Below the pieces are notes generated by a model that was not told the origin of the DNA, did not search any database, and worked only from the letters and a program-made list of their open reading frames with translations. From Ophiothrix spiculata (lineage: Eukaryota > Echinodermata > Ophiuroidea > Amphilepidida > Ophiotrichidae), in NCBI GenBank assembly GCA_000969725.1, contig JXSR01S044447.1: a stretch of 26,975 nucleotides of DNA, one strand, 5' to 3'. A program made the position numbers and the translations under genes. Position 1 is the stretch's first letter, and each line of letters opens with the position of its first letter. This document shows, piece after piece, positions 10,274 to 20,000 of the stretch.

Positions 10274-10655
10274 AAAAAATAAAATAAAAAATAAATACTG
10301 GGGATTTATAGTGCGCTATGCCACCCAGATTTGTAATACCACTCGGACTCTGCACACTTTACAAGTGTTCGCTGACCACTGTGGCCCAAGTAAGCTCCAT
10401 TCCACACTAAGTATCATTTCAGGTTCTGCGACAACCTCTAGGGGCGCTGAACCTTGATCAGCCCACATACGTACCATCGCTGCCCGGATCAGCTCCCCGA
10501 GTTTCGTACGGGTTTCCACGAGACAATTAGCAGTTAGTTCCTTGTCCAAGGGAATTTCAAGCACACTCAATTTTTTTGGCACCAGCGGGGTTCGAACTCG
10601 GGACCTTCCGCACCGCAAGCGAGCGCCTTACCGATTGAGCTAACTTGACTGCTCC
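10274..10655 (-). mobile_element. tRNA-derived SINE inserted in right inverted arm
   Basis: On the minus strand it has an A box TAGCTCAATCGG (complement of 10631-10642), a B box core GTTCGAACC (complement of about 10589-10597), a body of about 270 bp, then GCGCACTATAAATCC and an A/T-rich tail ending at about 10274. The anticodon loop reads TTGCGGT, suggesting GCG, although stems are imperfect. The left arm has uninterrupted sequence here (TTAAGTATATACATT in complement, at about 7600-7630), which gives an empty-site comparison. The 100-codon minus-strand frame at 10316-10618 is this SINE and not a protein. An exact target duplication was not resolved. Confidence 0.8.
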
Positions 10656-10813
10656 ATCTCCATTATTTTGTCTGATTATACGCATTCGCATAATTTACTT
10701 ACAAATTGAGCATTCCAATGAGGAAGAAATTGCAATTTTTGTGTAAACAAAAGAAAAATACGGCATTCTAATGTTTATGTTTTGTATAGATTTTAGTTCA
10801 CGATCTCTACGCT

Positions 10814-10900
10814 GCTTTGATAGCTCAGCGGTAGATCCCTCGCTTCGTTATGCATGACTAACCCCTGCCATAATCCATGGTTCGAGTCCCCGCAAATGCA
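10814..10900 (+). repeat. tRNA-Thr-like sequence in right arm (degenerate)
   Basis: An acceptor-like GCTTTGA (10814-10820) is followed by a perfect A box TAGCTCAGCGG (10821-10831) and a perfect B box GGTTCGAGTCC (10879-10889), with 47 bases between the boxes. The anticodon loop reads TTCGTTA, giving CGT (Thr). The D stem lacks a matching 3' side and the T stem pairs poorly, so a functional tRNA is unlikely. It is the mirror partner of 7391-7474 and was duplicated with the arm. Confidence 0.55.
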
Positions 10901-12261
10901 GTGGAATCTATTTATCTTTTCATGAAACAAAAAATAGTTAGGATTCACATTTTCCTGAGCAGATGGATTCCCTTTACCCTTAAGCAGTTCGTCGACACGC
11001 ATTAATTCAAATCTCAAATACGATTTTCTGAATAATAATGTATTTGTTTTTAACTCTGGGTTTTCATTATTCAGAGTCAGGCACATACCTGTCGTATCAT
11101 TAAATATTTTTGAACCATCAAATTCAAAATACAGCTACTATAGAAAAAACAACTTAGTATTGCACAATAATACCGTACATCCCTTACTTCCCAAGTACAA
11201 CAACATCTATACGTTCGTTCAACAAATGAAGTCTGCCCATCAATTAAGCATATTAAGCAGTTTATCGACACAGGTGACTTAAGTCTCTCTCTCTCTAAAT
11301 ATGACGGTATCAGTATAGCAGAATAACATACGATGCAGTTGACCGCTTATAGGGTACGTCTTTTTGAATAAAAAAATAATGGGAAAAAAAGAAATCAATT
11401 AAATGAACAAAGAGAAATTGAACACAGCGAAAAAGTACGCTTCTTATTATAGTACGGTACGATATCAGTGTTTGGTTTTGATGTCGAACACACCGACAGG
11501 GGGAAAACCGATTCTTCCGACAAGCCGACAAACTAAATTACTGTTTGCATGATGACTAAATAAATGAGTAAGCAACAATTACTAACACTAAATCTAAAGC
11601 GCTTTGGTGCAAATCAATTCTGTGATGATCAGGGTTCATTTATCATTATTGAGGATCAGAAAAGAAAATTTAATGTTGTCACTTATTGATGACGGTTCGA
11701 AAATGAACAACAAGCAATACGGAAGAAGAAAGACATTTCGCGCCTCCTCGCACCTCCCGCTCCTCATCTTTCTTAAGTTTTTCAGTCTAATCATAGATCT
11801 ATGGTCTAATTATAACGGTATCTTATGGAAAATGTTCTATATTTTCTGTTTAAAGAACCCTCAAATAAAGATCCTTTACATAATTACAGACCTGAAACTT
11901 GAAGGTTACTTTCCTTGATAAGAACTGGTTACGTCACATATAGCCTTCACTTTATGTTTTGACTCTTGTATTGAAGAATCTAGAGTGATCTAGAAGACAA
12001 TTAGAAATTCTAGTCAAATTCTATTTTGAACCAATATTTCTACGATGTAAAAATCACTGTTTAAGAAATGTAGAAATTTTGATTTTACAAAATAGGGAAA
12101 TATGAGCAAACGGGTGATAATGTGTATGCCTCTTTAGTTGAAACAACAATGAAAGGGAACAATGATACATTTTTAAATCATCATAATAAATCATAACATG
12201 ATGCTAGGGTCGGAATCTACCGAATTACAAGCGCATCAACTTTGACTTCAACATTAGAGTA

Positions 12262-12750
12262 AGATGAAAAAATCTTAAGATAAAAATCACAACTCTTCAT
12301 AAAACGAGAACACAGTTGACAAACAGGTCGCGATTATCTTGATCTCATATTTCTATAAAAAACATCCTTTCGGTGCAGCCAATAAACAGACGTATCCTAT
12401 AACGGCTGACCTCGACTGCGCATACTTAGAGAGATGTCCATTTATTCTAATGTCAATTACCGTAGGAAATGCATTTGGATCAATTTTCAGAATATCGTTT
12501 TGGAAATTGGTTTTCGAAACCGCAATTATCGTCCCACCATTTTAGTTAGGTATAGAAAACATTTCTTTTTCAATTGTGATCATGATTGCCAATTGATATA
12601 CAGAATATCTATTTTATTAGCTAATAACTCAGGCTGATAACTATTTTTGGTACCAAAAGTCACAAATGTAAAAGAGTAAGATAAAAAAATCTCAAGAAAA
12701 AAATCACAACTCTTCATAAAACAAGAACACGGCTGACAAATAGGTCGCGA
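12262..12750 (+). repeat. Dispersed internal duplicate in copy 2
   Basis: About 75 bp at 12262-12336 (AAGATGAAAAAATCTTAAGA, CAACTCTTCATAAAACGAGAACAC, GACAAACAGGTCGCGAT) recur at 12676-12750 with the same order and few changes. Copy 1 has only the first (about 2800-2870). The second therefore arose within copy 2, between two parts of the block that copy 1 keeps continuous. Confidence 0.75.
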
Positions 12751-12904
12751 TGTTTGTTTCTAGGAATCAATTTCTACTGTTGTAATTGCAAATGAAGCAC
12801 TACGATAGTTTTGGAAATATACACATACAAGGGAAATTAAACAAGTTTGTGGCCTAAGGTAGCGGGAAATAGTTTAATATTTTTTTTTATTTATGACATA
12901 ATGT

Positions 12905-13332
12905 GTTATGTACAGTGGCGTAACCAGAGGGGGAGGGGGAGCTCAAAAAATGTCTGACCCCTGCTCGCCCCCCCCCCCCAATGAAATAAAAAAAATAATG
13001 AAATATCAATATAAAGTACACTGTTGATGAAACTGTGCAAAATTTAGCCCTCTTATGGGTTTATTTTTCAAAATCTTTCCAAAATATGCACCATTTTTTG
13101 GTTATTATTTAAGAAAACACCGAAAAATTGCACCAAAATAGCTCATTTTTAAAATAAAAAATGGGATTCTTATAAATTAAAGCAAAATTTGAGTGATTTG
13201 CTACATGGAAAAACATTCTTTAAATACCTTTATGTGTCTGAGCAATTCTTTTTATTTTGCCCCCTACAAATTTGCTTTGCCCCTGCTCGCCCCCTCAAAA
13301 TTAAAATTTCTGGTTACGCCACTAGTTATGTA
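12905..13332. mobile_element. hAT-type MITE, 412 bp, with 8-bp target duplication
   Basis: The element runs from 12913 to 13324. Its ends are inverted: left CAGTGGCGTAACCAGA, and the right end in complement reads TAGTGGCGTAACCAGA. Both sides carry the same 8-bp target, GTTATGTA (12905-12912 and 13325-13332). An 8-bp duplication and CAGTGGCGTA-type ends fit non-autonomous hAT transposons. Copy 1 has a single uninterrupted GTTATGTT at about 3245-3252, which is the empty site. The interior contains CCCCTGCTCGCCCCC near both ends, in the same orientation, and no transposase frame. The 89-codon minus-strand frame at 13264-13533 crosses the right end and is spurious. Confidence 0.9.
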
Positions 13333-15087
13333 ATCCACGTCAATTGAGGAACATAAGAAAAGTTTCAAGTAAATACCCCTTTTTCTTATTTTGTTACAGA
13401 AAATTATATGTTCAGCTATTTTTAGGATTCCGGAGTTTAAGAAAAAAAAAACATCGAAAAGTGAAAAAAACTCTAACGAGTTCAAGAGATGCCACATCCT
13501 TCCTGTAGGTTTGGAACCAGCAACCCAATTCATTTGATGTTGTATGTTTGTAGGTTAGGAGTGATTTATTTAATTATTTAAGTGTTGTCGCCTTGGACTT
13601 TAAGGTGAATGTATTTTAGTGAACTATTGTCATTTCTAAGGTAAAAATCAACTTTAAACCTATAAATGGCAAACTATAACTTACTGTAATCAAGATAACA
13701 TAAAAAAAGAAAGGACACATGCACTTGACACTTTCAATATTTTCATCAACTAACATTACATGATATATATAACAACGGCATAGTTCAGCATCTTCTAACT
13801 CGACCAAGGATGTATTAACATGTAAATGAATGCAAAAGATGAGTTGCCGCATCCATTTTGAACTGATTGTGTTTCACCTTTTTATGACTTGATACTGGAC
13901 ATTGTAAACACACATGACGCAGACGATGAATGCAGCGTTGTGAGAGGTATTGCGAGGATTAAGTTAGCTTAGCATAAAGTCTAGTAACGTTAATTGTAAC
14001 AACAATCTTAAGTAATATACCAGTGCAACCAAATCGGGACCGAACTTTTATATACAGTAACAGTTGTAGGTAAACCTGGTTAAAGTACAAGAATGTAATA
14101 GCTGAAAATCATGTGTTTTTCATCATCCAACGGAAAAAATGATACTACCAAAAATAATATATACATTTTTTTTTGAATTATCAGTAATGATTTTGAAAGA
14201 AGTCGGATTTTGCGATAGTACATCGAACTTACCTCGTTTATATTATAAATAATTTCTTACACTTCGAAATTTAATAAGCGGTGACATTTGATGTATTTAT
14301 CATTTTCCAAATCACTTTCATAATATTTTAGTGTAGAAATACATATTGGGTAGTTCATAATCATTAAATGTATTGATTATTTGAAAATTAATTCCCAAAT
14401 TAATTACCTCCATAATTGGTTTTGATAGTATATAGTAATAAAATTAATGGAAAGGAACAAACTTTATATAAATACCTAATAATTTCAGACTATTTATTTG
14501 AACTGAAAATCTGATTATTTTTATTAAGTTATTATGGCTTAATGAATATCCTTCAACTTTATTCGATCAAACTTGTTTGCTCGTCGTTGTTAAAAATGTC
14601 GACGGTTTATATCGTCTGTATTCGGCAGGGAGTAATAGAATAATGAGATCCTGAAGCAGGATGTAAAACGCCTTTGAAGTGAAATGATTGGGACTATCAA
14701 CATGATCAACTTGCAGCAAATCATGAGCAGTGTGGTCTATATGGCAAGTGGGATTTATATATTTCGTGTCCTATCGTTATTTGTAAATAAAACGATGTGG
14801 TCAACTTAAAAATCAATTTTAACTAGGACACAAATCGGTCAATTCCAATTGCCCGTATTATATGTAGAAATATATACAAATTACATTTCACTATCAAATA
14901 TCACTTACATAATCTTTTCTTAAATACATTGTACTCATGTAAGACTATAAGTCAAGTATTTTTTAGGATATAATACCGCCAGATTCTTTTTATCTGGATT
15001 GTGTTTGTACAATCTAGATTTGAACGCACTAGCAAATGCAAATATGTGTTCAATTGTAAAAAAAAATAATCGAATTTATTACAAGGC

Positions 15088-15164
15088 AATTAGTTTATAA
15101 TTTTTATTTATAACATTCGGCTGAAAGCCAGGCTAATCCCAATAGTGCAAATGCATTAAATTAG
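15088..15164 (-). mobile_element. 5'-truncated SINE tail insertion, 65 bp, with 6-bp target duplication
   Basis: The insert 15094-15158 contains the complement of the SINE tail seen at 8623-8700: TTATTTATAACATTCGGCTG, AGGCTAATCCCAATA. AATTAG lies on both sides (15088-15093 and 15159-15164). Copy 1 has one AATTAG followed at once by ATCTTGTCTACAGAA (about 5324), which is the empty site. Severe 5' truncation fits target-primed insertion by LINE machinery. Confidence 0.85.
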
Positions 15165-15575
15165 ATCTTGTCTACAGAAATAGCCTTTTAAGATAGCTAA
15201 AATATCTGCTTCGTCGATTTACATTTTAAATTTCATTTAAAAATAAAATCTTGTTGCATACAAGTGGTCTAGTTCGTTGAAGGTAGACTCTGTAAATCTC
15301 TGTTACTTTGAATTAATATTTCGAATTGCCAGATTTGTAAGTCTGTTTTGACATACTAATTTAATGATATTTTTAGTTTGAAATGAAATGAAACAATTTT
15401 GCTCGGACCTATTTTCTTTTGCATATGATTTGTAAAGGTCACGTTTTTGCCTAAGGACGTAACTAATATAATAGCCGTTAGAAATCACATATACCTGGCA
15501 CTAAAAGAAAACACAGCATGTCTTTAGATCGGCAGTGTAGAAAGTAAGTACGTTTATAAGCAGGCTATACAGACT

Positions 15576-15724
15576 CCTCAACTGTCTTCATTTGTACTTT
15601 GCTTTTTTTGTTTAAATGTATCTTTTCATATTTTCTTGTTTAATGTTTCTTCATTGTATAATGCAATTCAGCCTCAAGGCTGCCATGTTATATGATCTAA
15701 TAAATCTGAAATCTGAATCTGACT
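15576..15724 (+). mobile_element. LINE-like 3' tail insertion, about 149 bp
   Basis: This block is absent from copy 1, where CAGACT is followed by TAACATAAACTATAG (about 5739). It ends with AATAAATCTGAAATCTGAATCTGA, that is, a short tandem tail with period 6 to 7. Just upstream is a hairpin CAGCC-TCAA-GGCTG (15669-15682). A 3' hairpin followed by a short tandem tail is typical of the ends of several non-LTR retrotransposon families and the SINEs that use them. GACT occurs on both sides (15572-15575 and 15721-15724), a possible 4-bp target duplication. No coding part remains. Confidence 0.7.
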
Positions 15725-16972
15725 TATAAACTATAGTAAGAGTTTAGTTTGAGGCAATTTAGAAGTAGATAATAGGTAAGGAACAGGATAAAAGAAAACC
15801 TCACTTTATTACATTTCCGTTAGATTTGTAAATCTAAATTGATATACATTGCGGTAGGTATCAAAGTGCCCGAAACAAATAAAATGCAAAAAACAAATAT
15901 CTTTTTTTAAATTTTAAAATGAAACTCTTTTAGCGCCAAAAAGGAAAAGAAAATAGACTCGGTGCATTCAAGCAATTCAGCTTGGAAAACAGAGAGAAGC
16001 TTGGAATCAACCAACGTAATCTCATCAAATCTCAACAGTCACCGAGATGATCTACCATATCTAGATCCAGATGATCTATATATATCACAAAGAGTTACCC
16101 ACAGGAATAGAAGCTGTCATTGAGGATATATAACATGTCACAGCAAAATGTTTATTTTACAGTGTTATGTAAACATTCTCTACTAGCTTGTTGCGCCTAT
16201 TCAATCAACTTTCAGCTTTCACGGTCGCGTGTTGTTTTGCATCTAAATCCCCGGGTTCCCATTTCGAATGAATAGTATGCTGAATTTACATCTGTAACTG
16301 AATTAAGCCTTTAGTGGGTGATGTACTACTACATCCGTAAATCTGATGAATCTTTGAAAGTATTGCAATGTTTTGATACCTGTATAAATTGTTATTTATA
16401 ATAGCTTACAATCTGACGCAGTTGAACAGAAAATCGCGCGCCAACTGGCCGTACTTTTTATAAAGCATCGATTTGTTTCATAAAGACTATCTAAAATAAT
16501 CTCCATCTTTGAAACAAGTTCCCTGTATTGCATGTAAAGGCGCTAAGTTCAACTTGACAAGACGCTTTGATGAGTAAAGTCCCGGCGAATTGGGAAGGGT
16601 AATTTCAATATGAAAAAAACTATATTTGTGTAGACTCTATAGGTTTGATAGAGAATATGTAAACGTCGTGTATTGGTCGAAATGAATAGGCTAAACTGTA
16701 ACGGCATACACACATTGACGAATTAAGAACGTATCAGGTTACTTTTTAATAATCCAATGCACTAATTGCTCTTTATAATTCGGTACTGAATCCAAAAATG
16801 ATGAGATTGTCTTGATATTAATGCGGTGTGGATTACAACGAGCGTGATATTGATATCATTTAGTTGCAACAGCGATGAAAGAATATTAACCGATTGTTCG
16901 AGATAATTTAACAAGTTTCAATGTCAGGATATATAGATATATAATTGTTAACATATGTTGTGAATCGAAGGG

Positions 16973-17400
16973 GGGATTCATAACTAATGACATTTGATGC
17001 AGTAATCAGGTTCCATGGTGCTTTCATCATCTTATCATGTTTTCATGCAGAAATTCATATAAATCATATATATTTCAGTTCTTGATCATGTGATAAATAA
17101 TATATATATATATATTTCAGGTATTGATCATGTGAATATTAATTTTAAAATTCATTACTTTAATTAATTTAATAAAAAGAGAAAAGTAAAATTTGACAGT
17201 AATTGATATGGATATGAACAAATTAAACGTAAATAAAATGTTTGACTTGTTGAAGAGTAGAATTTGAATTTTTACCAAATATGAAAAATAGATCCTAATA
17301 TTTTTTTCTACATAAGAAAGAATATTTCTTTATGCTAAGACACGATTAATTCGGCATTATCGCCAAATAATAATACCCCACTGCTTTAGTTGATCAAAAG
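16973..17400 (+). repeat. Fourth, degraded copy of the long unit, piece 1
   Basis: This begins directly after the G run that ends copy 2. It matches about 4455-4800 of copy 1 and 9360-9670: TGACATTTGATGCAGTAATC, ATGCAGAAATTCATAT, GACAGTAATTGATATG (best in copy 3), and CCACTGCTTTAGTTGATCAAA. Inside it, ATATATTTCAG followed by TTGATCATGTGA is doubled (about 17066-17092 and 17110-17133) with an (AT) run between. Confidence 0.65.
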
Positions 17401-17686
17401 TATGCTTGGCATTAAGAATTGGGGAAGCGAGTTAATGCAGTAGTATTTCCCTCGCTTTGCATCAAAGAGTCCTTCTGTAAAAAAAGTAATCAAGGTCCTT
17501 CTGGAATCAAAGTTCGCCTTCTATGCTTCAATAGACCATATCTGAATAAAGCGTAAAACTAACGTTGCATGAGAGGGGAACCCGGACAGTAAGATCAGGG
17601 GACTGTGATTCCTATCAATTCCCGGTGTCAATGGAAATTAGCTTCAATTGGGGATTTGCCTAAAGAAATATTTCTTTCTTATGTAG
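17308..17686. mobile_element. Candidate fold-back element or MITE
   Basis: The left arm 17308-17332 begins CTACATAAGAAAGAATATTT. The right arm 17661-17686 is its inverse with one extra A (TAAAGAAATATTTCTTTCTT...). Each arm contains its own palindrome, AAAGAAATATTTCTTT (one base short in the left arm). The 328-bp centre has no open frame. No target duplication was found, so a simple inverted duplication is an alternative. Confidence 0.55.
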
Positions 17687-18655
17687 AAGGTTAATCGTCA
17701 TTATATCTAAATCATTGCAATCATTGCAACCTTACACACTGCAACGAGCTGCATACTGCTATCTGCTAGTAAACGATTTATTCATGTATACCATCATTTT
17801 ACCACTAATTAAAGAAAGGCAACAACTTAATTCAATGCAATGAACAATTCACAATGCCATTCATCATCGATAATGCCAAGTTGACTACGTCAATACGATT
17901 CCGGTATAGATCATCGACACGCGAATTACAAATTTAAATCTCTCCAAAATGATTTAACGATTTGGATAGGATATCATAAGATGTCATTGTCCAAGAAATG
18001 AGAAAAGGCGACATGTTTATTAAAGCTAAGAGGAATGATGAACTTAAAGGAAATAGGATTCATTACACGAAGGACACGGCTGATATTACGTTGTATTGTT
18101 TACTTCCGAAACATTTTATTCTAGGGTTAAGAGTCGGTCCCATTTAGCTAATGTTACACATCTAAGTGATAAGAGGGATCAGCCATATTTTCAGTACATC
18201 TTTTCATAAAAAACATCAAGAGTACATTGTATTTTTTACACTCTTCGCAAAGCCGTTTAGTCGCTCCTAATACCTTTCAGGACCGTTCTCTTCGCAGATG
18301 CACCGATCCTATTGCTTTCACGATGTCATAAATAAATGTTTCAAGTAAATGGCGGACCAACAAGCTGTCAGAATGAGTTAGATAAGGTTTATATTCCATC
18401 TGAAATTAAATTGAAACGTGTCAAATATTGAAAACAACAATCACAAAGTATGTAAAACTCAGGCATGAATCCTGCTAATAATAGTGATCGCAAAGGTTTC
18501 TGGACAAATGGTAGAATATAGGATTCCCTCTCTCTGTCAAATTTCTCTCACTTGACTATCAATTATGTAAATAATTTTTAAGGCATCTTTTAATTCAATA
18601 TTAGTTATGTCTACAACTTGTTTAAACATAAGAAAAGCAATTGAATTTTGCATAA
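17687..18655. other. AT-rich stretch, nothing firm
   Basis: No open frame or transposon end was recognised. CATCGACACGCGAATTAC followed by AAATTTAAATCTC (about 17912-17943) resembles GTCGACACGCATTAATTCAAATCTC at 10990-11015, just before copy 2, so the array may continue here in a badly worn state. Confidence 0.35.
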
Positions 18656-18950
18656 GAATAAATAGAAAAAATTTCATCGAAATATCTGCTTTGTCGATGC
18701 TTGACATATTCATATATTCACATCAAAATAAATCTCGTTGCAAACCAAAAATATAGCTATCAAAACTAGTTATAGGTGACCTCGCTCATTGAAAGAGATA
18801 TCTTTGTCAAAATCAATTACTGTAGAATTAGAGTATTTGATTGATGTTTTGAAAAGGGGTTTCTAAATCTGTTTTGAAATGCTGATCGGATGACATTTAG
18901 CTTAAAATGAAATGAGACAATTTGCCTTGGCTCGACTTTGATTTGTTGAT
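18656..18950 (+). repeat. Fourth, degraded copy of the long unit, piece 2
   Basis: This matches about 5360-5600 of copy 1 and 15190-15420 of copy 2: AAATATCTGCTTTGTCGAT, CAAAATAAATCTCGTTGCA, ATCTGTTTTGAAATGCTGAT, AAATGAAATGAGACAA. The order agrees with piece 1. The 67-codon minus-strand frame at 18817-19020 is a by-product. Confidence 0.7.
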
Positions 18951-19860
18951 GACAGTTAAATTGGAGGTTCATTTTGACGAGGATATATACTAAAAGCTGA
19001 TGTATAGATATAGACATCAAATAAATATTGTTAATGGAATATCGGTAATAATTGATTCTCTGTTTAAAACCGAAGGCTTTAGATAGCTATATTATACTAA
19101 GAATTAAAAAGACTCCATGAAATAAATTTCAAAAGCAAACTATTTCGTATATTAAGTTATAGTGCTGAAGTAAATGTATATAGATATATTATAGCTTCAA
19201 TGGAGATCCAAGAAGAGGACATAATAAAAAAGTACATCATTGCCAATGAATATATGCCATTGGTATTTAAAAATTTGATATTTTGAAAAATCATCTATCA
19301 AAAGTTTAATATTGATGCTTTTTTATACACTATGTCTTAGAAAATAAGTGAAAGTCTCGGATGTACTTGAGAATATAAGTCATACTCAACCATTATCTAG
19401 CGTATAGTGAGCATATAGTACGGAAGAAAAGACAAAGAGGCTTAAAAGCCTGAAGAAATAAAATAATCCAAATGATTAGCAGATTACATATGTATTTACA
19501 ATATAATGCGTTTATCGTTTTCGGGGAAAACGTGTCGGAAAAATTTGTCTTTTTTCTCAAATTCTTGATTTTATTTTGATTTTTTAAATATTGACAGAAT
19601 TAGGATGAGTTAAATAAAGTACAATTTGAGAAAATTAAATATTTGATTACAGATTCTTAAAAAAATACAATTCAAACTTTTTGCCTAATCAAATTTCATT
19701 CTTAGGCTTTCTATAAACAAATTGGGCAAACATTATTAAAGAAACGTTTATTCCACCATTTTTCATATTTGAAGCAATACTTTCATTCCGCTATTTCAAA
19801 TCCGTTCCGTTGTGCTCTCGGCCGCATTTCAATTTTTAAATCTAGACAGAATCCGAACTA
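18951..19860. other. AT-rich stretch, nothing recognised
   Basis: About 900 bp of AT-rich sequence with no open frame, terminal repeat or internal match that I could find. Confidence 0.35.
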
Positions 19861-20000
19861 TGGTATATAATGTTGTGTAAGGAGAGACCAAGTCACTTAC
19901 AAATAATGACATAGCAAGTGACAGCTTCAGGCGTACCAGGGTGGATGTATGGCATATGATAACTGCTCTTTATTTTGAAATGGAGCCTATAAGGGAAATA
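19861..20000 (+). repeat. Left-edge repeat block, partial diverged copy
   Basis: This resembles 165-300: a variant of CAAGTAATAACATAGAAAGTGACGCCTTC (ATAATGACATAGCAAGTGACAGC here), then GGTGGATGTATG, and TATTTTGAAATGGAGCCT. The last word is also seen at 25918-25929. The match to the rest of the block is lost after about 20000. The 65-codon plus-strand frame at 20000-20197 lies beyond it and shows no known domain. Confidence 0.55.

Larger units (their letters stand above)
9972..10985 (+). repeat. Right arm of a large inverted repeat, with a SINE inserted
   Basis: This is the reverse complement of 7322-7925, interrupted by about 385 bp of SINE that the left arm lacks. Homology runs from TTTACTAGTGATTTCACGTC through GACAGATTGTAGGCTTGATA and the tRNA-like block to CATTTTCCTGAGC and CCCTTAAG. 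It stops about 80 bp before copy 2 begins. The two arms enclose the degraded third copy. Confidence 0.85.
11066..16972 (+). repeat. Long direct duplication, copy 2 (about 5.9 kb)
   Basis: This is colinear with 1708-7110. It is longer because it contains a hAT-type MITE (12913-13324), a small internal duplication (12676-12750), a SINE tail (15094-15158) and a LINE-like tail (15576-15724). It lacks the local 270-bp doubling and the long poly(A) of copy 1. The open frames in it (for example 11604-11918 and 12339-12545) are not kept in copy 1. It ends at a G run and joins directly to the start of the fourth copy. Confidence 0.9.

Noticed and set aside
10316-10618. 100-codon minus-strand open frame.
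   Set aside because: It lies wholly inside the tRNA-derived SINE and includes its tRNA head.
10814-10900. Functional tRNA-Thr gene.
   Set aside because: A and B boxes are intact, but the D, anticodon and T stems do not pair properly and there is no clear T-run terminator close behind.
11604-11918. Longest open frame in the window, 104 codons, plus strand.
   Set aside because: The homologous stretch of copy 1 (about 2250-2520) does not keep the frame. Composition is AT-rich and no domain is visible.
12339-12545. 68-codon open frame in copy 2 covering the conserved TATA-like block.
   Set aside because: Copies 1 and 3 have TAG where copy 2 has TCG, and indels break the frame in the earlier part. 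The conservation is not at the protein level.
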